Assembly (NCBI GenBank): GCA_964502995.1
Contig: CAZCZB010000014.1
Span: 1-61,493 of the forward strand
Direction of reading: 5' to 3'
Source: Bin87 sp964502995
Lineage (GTDB): Bacteria; Chloroflexota; Dehalococcoidia; Lucifugimonadales; UBA3495
DNA: 61,493 bases
This document shows, piece by piece, positions 57,898 to 61,493 of this stretch. The notes under the pieces are model-generated. The model ran no database searches, had not been told where the DNA came from, and saw nothing but the letters and a program-made list of their open reading frames with translations. The position numbers and the translations under genes are program-made. Every line of letters begins with the position of its first letter. Position 1 is the stretch's first letter.

Positions 57898-59370
57898 GTG
57901 CCGCCGAACGAAACCGACCAACTGTGGCGACTGAGCGTAGCCGAGGCTTCGGAACTGCTGAGCCGCCGGGAGATAAGCAGCGCCGAGTTGACCGAATCGG
58001 TGCTGGACCGGATCGCAGAGACCGACGGCCGGGTATCCGCTTATCTTTCCGTAACCGCGGAAATCGCCCGTGAACAGGCGAAAGAGGCCGATGATCGGAT
58101 AGGCAGAGGCGACGGGAGTCCGATGACGGGGATTCCGATGCAGATCAAGGACCTGCTCTGCACGTCCGGCGTCGCCACCACTTGCGCGTCCCTGATGCTG
58201 GCCGACTATGTGCCGGTGTACGATGCGACGGCGGTCGCGCGGTTGCGTGATCAGGGCGCGGTGCTGGTGGGCAAAGGCAACATGGACGAGTTTGGCATGG
58301 GCTCGTCCACCGAAAACTCCGCGTTCCATCCGACGCGCAACCCGTGGGATACGACGCGCGTGCCCGGCGGCAGCAGCGGAGGGTCGGCCGCGGCCGTGGC
58401 GACCGGTTCGGCATCGTTTGCGCTGGGAACCGACACCGGGGGCAGCATTCGTCAGCCGGCGTCGTTCTGCGGCGTTACCGGGTTGAAACCGACGTATGGG
58501 CGGGTGAGCCGTTACGGGCTGGTAGCATACGCGTCGTCGCTGGACCAGGTTGGGCCGATTGCCCGGGACGCGAGAGACTGCGCGATGGTCCTGGGGAGCA
58601 TCGCCGGGCACGATCGCATGGATGCCACGTCGCTGCCGGCGCCGGTTCCGGATTATTGCGCCGGCCTGACCGGCGACATCGGCGGTTTGAGGATCGGAAT
58701 GCCCCGGGAGTATTTCGCGGAGGGACTGGACGACGGTGTTCGGGCTGCCGTGGAAACTGCGGTTGCCGAGTTGGAGGGCCTGGGGGCACAGGTGCGGGAG
58801 GTTTCGCTGCCCACGACCGAGTACGCCCTGGCGTGCTACTACATCATCGCGCCTTCGGAATGTTCGGCCAACCTGGCGCGCTACGACGGCGTGAAGTATG
58901 GCTATTCGCACCAGGGCGACGGGGACATGTGGGAGGCGATGGAACGCACCCGGCAGACCGGATTCGGGCCGGAGGTCAAGCGACGCATCATGCTGGGGGC
59001 GTTCGCCCTGTCGTCGGGCTATTATGACGCTTACTACCACAAGGCGCAGCAGGTGCGCACGCTGATCCGGCAGGACTTTGCGCGCGTGTTCGAGGAAGTG
59101 GACGCGTTGGCCGCGCCGGTATCTCCCGTGGTGGCCTTTCCAATCGGGGAACGCACGGACGATCCGGTGAGGATGTATTTGGTGGACGTGTTCACGCTGC
59201 CGGTGAACATGGCAGGGTTGCCGGCGATGTCGGCGCCGTGCGGATTCAGCGACGGCCTGCCGGTGGGACTGCAGTTGATAGGCCCGCACCTGGCAGAGGG
59301 ACGGTTGCTGAACATCGCGCACGCCTACCAGCAGCAAACGGGCTGGCATCGGGAGCGACCGCCGGATTAG
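57898..59370 (+). CDS. gatA: Asp/Glu-tRNA amidotransferase subunit A (amidase)
   Basis: 490 residues, normal for GatA. The amidase catalytic triad is K84 in PMQIKDLLC, S159 in the GGSSGGSAAA signature and S183 in GTDTGGSIRQPAS. Other motifs: GNMDEFGMGSSTENSAF and GLKPTYGRVSRYGLVAYASS. It releases ammonia from glutamine for amidation of Glu-tRNA(Gln). GTG start at 57898, three bases after the gatC stop, so it is translationally coupled. No defect is visible. Confidence 0.95.
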   Translation: MPPNETDQLWRLSVAEASELLSRREISSAELTESVLDRIAETDGRVSAYLSVTAEIAREQAKEADDRIGRGDGSPMTGIPMQIKDLLCTSGVATTCASLMLADYVPVYDATAVARLRDQGAVLVGKGNMDEFGMGSSTENSAFHPTRNPWDTTRVPGGSSGGSAAAVATGSASFALGTDTGGSIRQPASFCGVTGLKPTYGRVSRYGLVAYASSLDQVGPIARDARDCAMVLGSIAGHDRMDATSLPAPVPDYCAGLTGDIGGLRIGMPREYFAEGLDDGVRAAVETAVAELEGLGAQVREVSLPTTEYALACYYIIAPSECSANLARYDGVKYGYSHQGDGDMWEAMERTRQTGFGPEVKRRIMLGAFALSSGYYDAYYHKAQQVRTLIRQDFARVFEEVDALAAPVSPVVAFPIGERTDDPVRMYLVDVFTLPVNMAGLPAMSAPCGFSDGLPVGLQLIGPHLAEGRLLNIAHAYQQQTGWHRERPPD

Positions 59371-59429
59371 TCGGGGTGGTTCAACGCCGGCGAGTCGCGC
59401 CGAGCCGCGCATACGCCGGCCGGGCCGTG

Positions 59430-59438
59430 TGCTAAAAT
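59430..59438 (+). promoter_or_regulatory. Extended -10 element of asnS
   Basis: TGC-TAAAAT, 18 bases before the ATG at 59457. The core is the same as before the cysteine desulfurase gene. This gives a very short 5' leader. Confidence 0.6.
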
Positions 59439-59456
59439 CGGGCCACCAGATGGGGT

Positions 59457-60875
59457 ATGGGGGCCAGCATTATGACCACTCCACGGCGCGCTCGAATCAG
59501 CGATCTGCTTTCCGTTGAGCAGTTGAACCCGGACACAGGCGAGGTGCGGGTCAACGGTTGGGTCAAAACCGTTCGATCTTCGGGCGGAGTTTCGTTTGTG
59601 CAGATCAACGACGGGTCGAGCCTGGCGGATTTGCAGATAGTTGTGGATGCCGGCTGCCCTGACTATTCGCTGGTGGATCAACTCAGCACCGGTTGCAGCG
59701 TGTCGGCGCTGGGAAAGCTGCAGGAATCGCTGGGCCGGGGCCAGAAGTACGAGGTTGTCGCGAACAGCCTGGAGCTTCTGGGCGGCGCGGATCCCGAGGA
59801 ATACCCTCTACAAAAGAAACGGCACACGCTGGAATTTTTGCGGGAGCTGGCCCACCTGCGGCCGCGCACGAACACCTTTGGCGCGGTTGCCCGGGTTCGC
59901 AACGCGATGGCGTTCGGGATTCACAAGTTTTTCCAGGAGCGGGGTTTCCTGTACATCCAGACGCCGATCATCACGGCGAGCGATGCTGAGGGCGCGGGGG
60001 CGATGTTCCGGGCGACCACGCTGGATCTGGACAACCTGCCGATTGACTCGGGAGCGGTGGACAACAACGCCGACTTCTTCGGGAAGCCGGCTTTCCTGAC
60101 CGTCAGCGGGCAACTGGAAGCGGAGATTTTCGCGCAGGCGATGACCGACGTGTACACCTTTGGTCCCACGTTCCGCGCCGAAAACTCGAACACGTCCAGG
60201 CATCTGGCGGAATTCTGGATGGTTGAGCCGGAGGTTGCCTTTTGCGACCTGGACGGGTTGGCGCAGTTGGCCGAGGACTTCCTGCGCAGCATTTTTGCCC
60301 ACGTGCTGGAAACGTGCCCGGCGGACATGGAGTTTTTCAACCGGTTCTACGACAAGGAACTGATCACGACGCTGGAAGACATCGCCAACTCGGACTTTGA
60401 GCGAATGACGTACACGGAGGCGGTGCGCGCGCTGGAGGCGTCCGGCGAATCCTTCGAATTTCCGGTCAGTTGGGGCGCGGATCTCCAGTCGGAGCACGAG
60501 CGCTATCTGACCGAAAAGAAGGTGGGCCGTCCCGTTATCGTTACCGATTATCCCAGTGCGATCAAAGCGTTTTACATGCGGTTGAACGATGATAACGAGA
60601 CGGTGCGGGCGCTGGACGTGCTGGTGCCGCGCATCGGCGAGATCATAGGCGGCAGCCAGCGCGAGGAGCGACTGGACGTGCTGCAGGCGCGGATGGCCGA
60701 GGCCGGGTTGGACGACGCGCCATACTGGTGGTACCTGGACCTGCGGCGTTACGGCACAACGCCCCACGCCGGTTTCGGGCTGGGGTTCGAGCGTACCGTG
60801 CAGTTTGCCACCGGCATGCAGAACATCCGGGACATCATCGCGTTTCCGCGCACGCCTCGCAGCGCCGAGTTCTGA
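59457..60875 (+). CDS. asnS: Asparaginyl-tRNA synthetase
   Basis: 472 residues. The OB-fold anticodon-binding domain is N-terminal (VRVNGWVKTVRSSGGVSFVQ). Class II motif 2 is FRAENSNTSRHLAEFWMVEP and motif 3 is GFGLGFERTVQFATGMQNIR. GEIIGGSQREERL and the absence of an AspRS insertion domain place it in AsnRS. It makes Asn-tRNA(Asn) directly. Two ATGs are possible, 59457 or 59472 (MTTPRRARISDLL); the second has a GGGGG at better spacing. It has its own short-leader promoter. Confidence 0.95.
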   Translation: MGASIMTTPRRARISDLLSVEQLNPDTGEVRVNGWVKTVRSSGGVSFVQINDGSSLADLQIVVDAGCPDYSLVDQLSTGCSVSALGKLQESLGRGQKYEVVANSLELLGGADPEEYPLQKKRHTLEFLRELAHLRPRTNTFGAVARVRNAMAFGIHKFFQERGFLYIQTPIITASDAEGAGAMFRATTLDLDNLPIDSGAVDNNADFFGKPAFLTVSGQLEAEIFAQAMTDVYTFGPTFRAENSNTSRHLAEFWMVEPEVAFCDLDGLAQLAEDFLRSIFAHVLETCPADMEFFNRFYDKELITTLEDIANSDFERMTYTEAVRALEASGESFEFPVSWGADLQSEHERYLTEKKVGRPVIVTDYPSAIKAFYMRLNDDNETVRALDVLVPRIGEIIGGSQREERLDVLQARMAEAGLDDAPYWWYLDLRRYGTTPHAGFGLGFERTVQFATGMQNIRDIIAFPRTPRSAEF

Positions 60876-61109
60876 ATCCCGGTGTTTCCGGTAATCGCGC
60901 CGGTGGACGCCGCAGCGACACCGGAACGATTGACCGTTGATCGTCAGGCGGAGGATGGGCGCCTGATTGGGAGGGCCCGTTGACCGGCCCTTCGGATTAT
61001 CAGTTTGCTGTTTTCACTCCTTGCGGTTCGTCTTTGGGTTGAGGGCGTCAGGTTGTGGGTTCGGGTTGCGTGTCGGAGCACGGCCAACACTGTTTTTGGG
61101 CGCAGAAAG

Positions 61110-61400
61110 ATATCGTCCTAGTCTTCCGTGTACCTACGGTTAGCCGGCCAATGATACCGGGGGAACGCAGCACGGGGCGGTGGTGACACCCGCCGGGTCC
61201 GGGAGCTTAGACGCGGATTGTGGCGTCCGTAGGCTCCTTGGGAACCATATTCTGCTGTGGGTAACCGACAGGCCGTTGTGCGACCCGAACCTTTAGAACA
61301 CCTCGCCGTGATGGGCAACATGGTGGACGTCGCTGCATGCGATGCGACGAACCCCGTCCGGTTCTCGAGTACCGGTTGGGGTACCTGACAAGATCAGGAT
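61110..61400. other. Non-coding stretch with strong hairpins; possible structured RNA
   Basis: No gene was found in 60876-61438. Stems visible here: GACGC ... GCGTC within GGAG ... CTCC at 61202-61235; ACCCCGTCCGGT ... ACCGGTTGGGGT at 61351-61382; CCTGA ... TCAGG at 61384-61398. A minus-strand promoter-like pair, TTGCAA and TATCCT (18-base spacer), lies at about 61399-61424. Reading minus, the two ends could pair over about nine bases. It does not match RNase P RNA, tmRNA, SRP RNA, or any riboswitch I could recognise. It may also just be repetitive DNA. Confidence 0.3.
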
Positions 61401-61438
61401 AGAACGGGCGTGCCGATGTTTGCAAGGGGCGGTTGTCA

Positions 61439-61493
61439 CTCACGCGTACCCACTTTGATAATCTGTCATTGCGAGTCCGCCACAGGCGGATGG
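61439..61493. mobile_element. MITE-like inverted-repeat element, copy 4, cut by the window end
   Basis: At least 55 bp. It starts CTCACGCGTACCCACTTTG and continues ATAATCTG then TCATTGCGAGTCCGCC. This equals the right arm of copy 3 on the opposite strand, including the ATAATCTG insertion. The rest lies outside the window, so length and flanking duplication cannot be checked. Confidence 0.8.

Noticed and set aside
57577..59412. A 611-codon minus-strand frame opposite gatC and gatA
   Set aside because: Antisense shadow; its translation has no domain and gatA has a full catalytic triad.
61081..61400. RNase P RNA, tmRNA or SRP RNA
   Set aside because: Conserved core sequences of these RNAs, such as the GAGGAAAGTCC of RNase P RNA, were not found on either strand.

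Overview
The window is about 61.5 kb of GC-rich bacterial chromosome. It is densely coded with short operons on both strands and shows no rRNA, tRNA, CRISPR array or phage module that I could recognise. The gene mix suggests a heterotrophic member of the Chloroflexota, perhaps a SAR202/Dehalococcoidia-type lineage. It includes a fused tandem ThyX-like protein, a CaiB/BaiF CoA-transferase of double length, several ThDP enzymes, LUD-type lactate genes, M20 amidohydrolases, FMN and FAD oxidases, VOC and MaoC proteins, and many G+C-rich interspersed hairpins. This placement rests on gene content only; no phylogenetic marker was tested.

Layout. 0.2-9.0 kb, minus strand: a pyruvate dehydrogenase operon (lpd, E1 alpha, E1 beta, E2), followed by a small membrane protein, a ThDP enzyme and the ThyX-like gene. 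9.7-13.5 kb, plus: lutABC with a degenerate MNT nucleotidyltransferase/HEPN pair in the same run. 13.5-20.6 kb: SRPBCC and glycerate kinase, two M20 amidohydrolase paralogues, a CTP-dependent lipid-kinase-like protein, a lipoprotein and a cysteine desulfurase. 21.1-25.0 kb: a four-gene cassette (hydrolase, two VOC paralogues, a benzoylformate-decarboxylase-like enzyme) bracketed by inverted copies of a short repeat. 25.1-27.6 kb, minus: acyl-CoA ligase, P-II protein and EVE protein. 28.1-30.9 kb: DUF35 plus thiolase pair, then an HpaI-type aldolase. 31.0-39.9 kb: RNase D, an M20 peptidase, GNAT, TPR and hotdog proteins, a PIG-L deacetylase, TenA, a hydrolase, and an FMN alpha-hydroxyacid oxidase. 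40.1-43.6 kb, minus: a 2-oxoacid:ferredoxin oxidoreductase operon. 43.7-49.6 kb: a ThDP enzyme, DUF971, FmdB, a DAO oxidase and a fused CoA-transferase. 49.7-51.9 kb: a cysteinyl-tRNA synthetase fused to a family 2 glycosyltransferase domain. 52.0-57.6 kb: SDRs, PHP, a MaoC pair, a tandem VOC protein and an orphan metal-type ABC ATPase. 57.6-60.9 kb: gatC, gatA and asnS. The last 0.6 kb is non-coding.

Together the genes describe central carbon and acyl-CoA metabolism: two routes between pyruvate-type 2-oxoacids and acyl-CoA, lactate oxidation, and activation and thiolytic or retro-aldol cleavage of acyl-CoAs. Amide and peptide hydrolysis and tRNA charging genes are also present.

The most distinctive features are the CysRS-glycosyltransferase fusion and a family of non-autonomous inverted-repeat elements (three complete copies with 9-10 bp target duplications, plus one cut by the window edge). 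Next come the catalytically degraded MNT/HEPN pair in the lactate operon, P-II encoded next to an acyl-CoA ligase, and a CoA-transferase with one apparently dead half. A recurrent extended -10 promoter, TGC-TAWAMT, also stands out.
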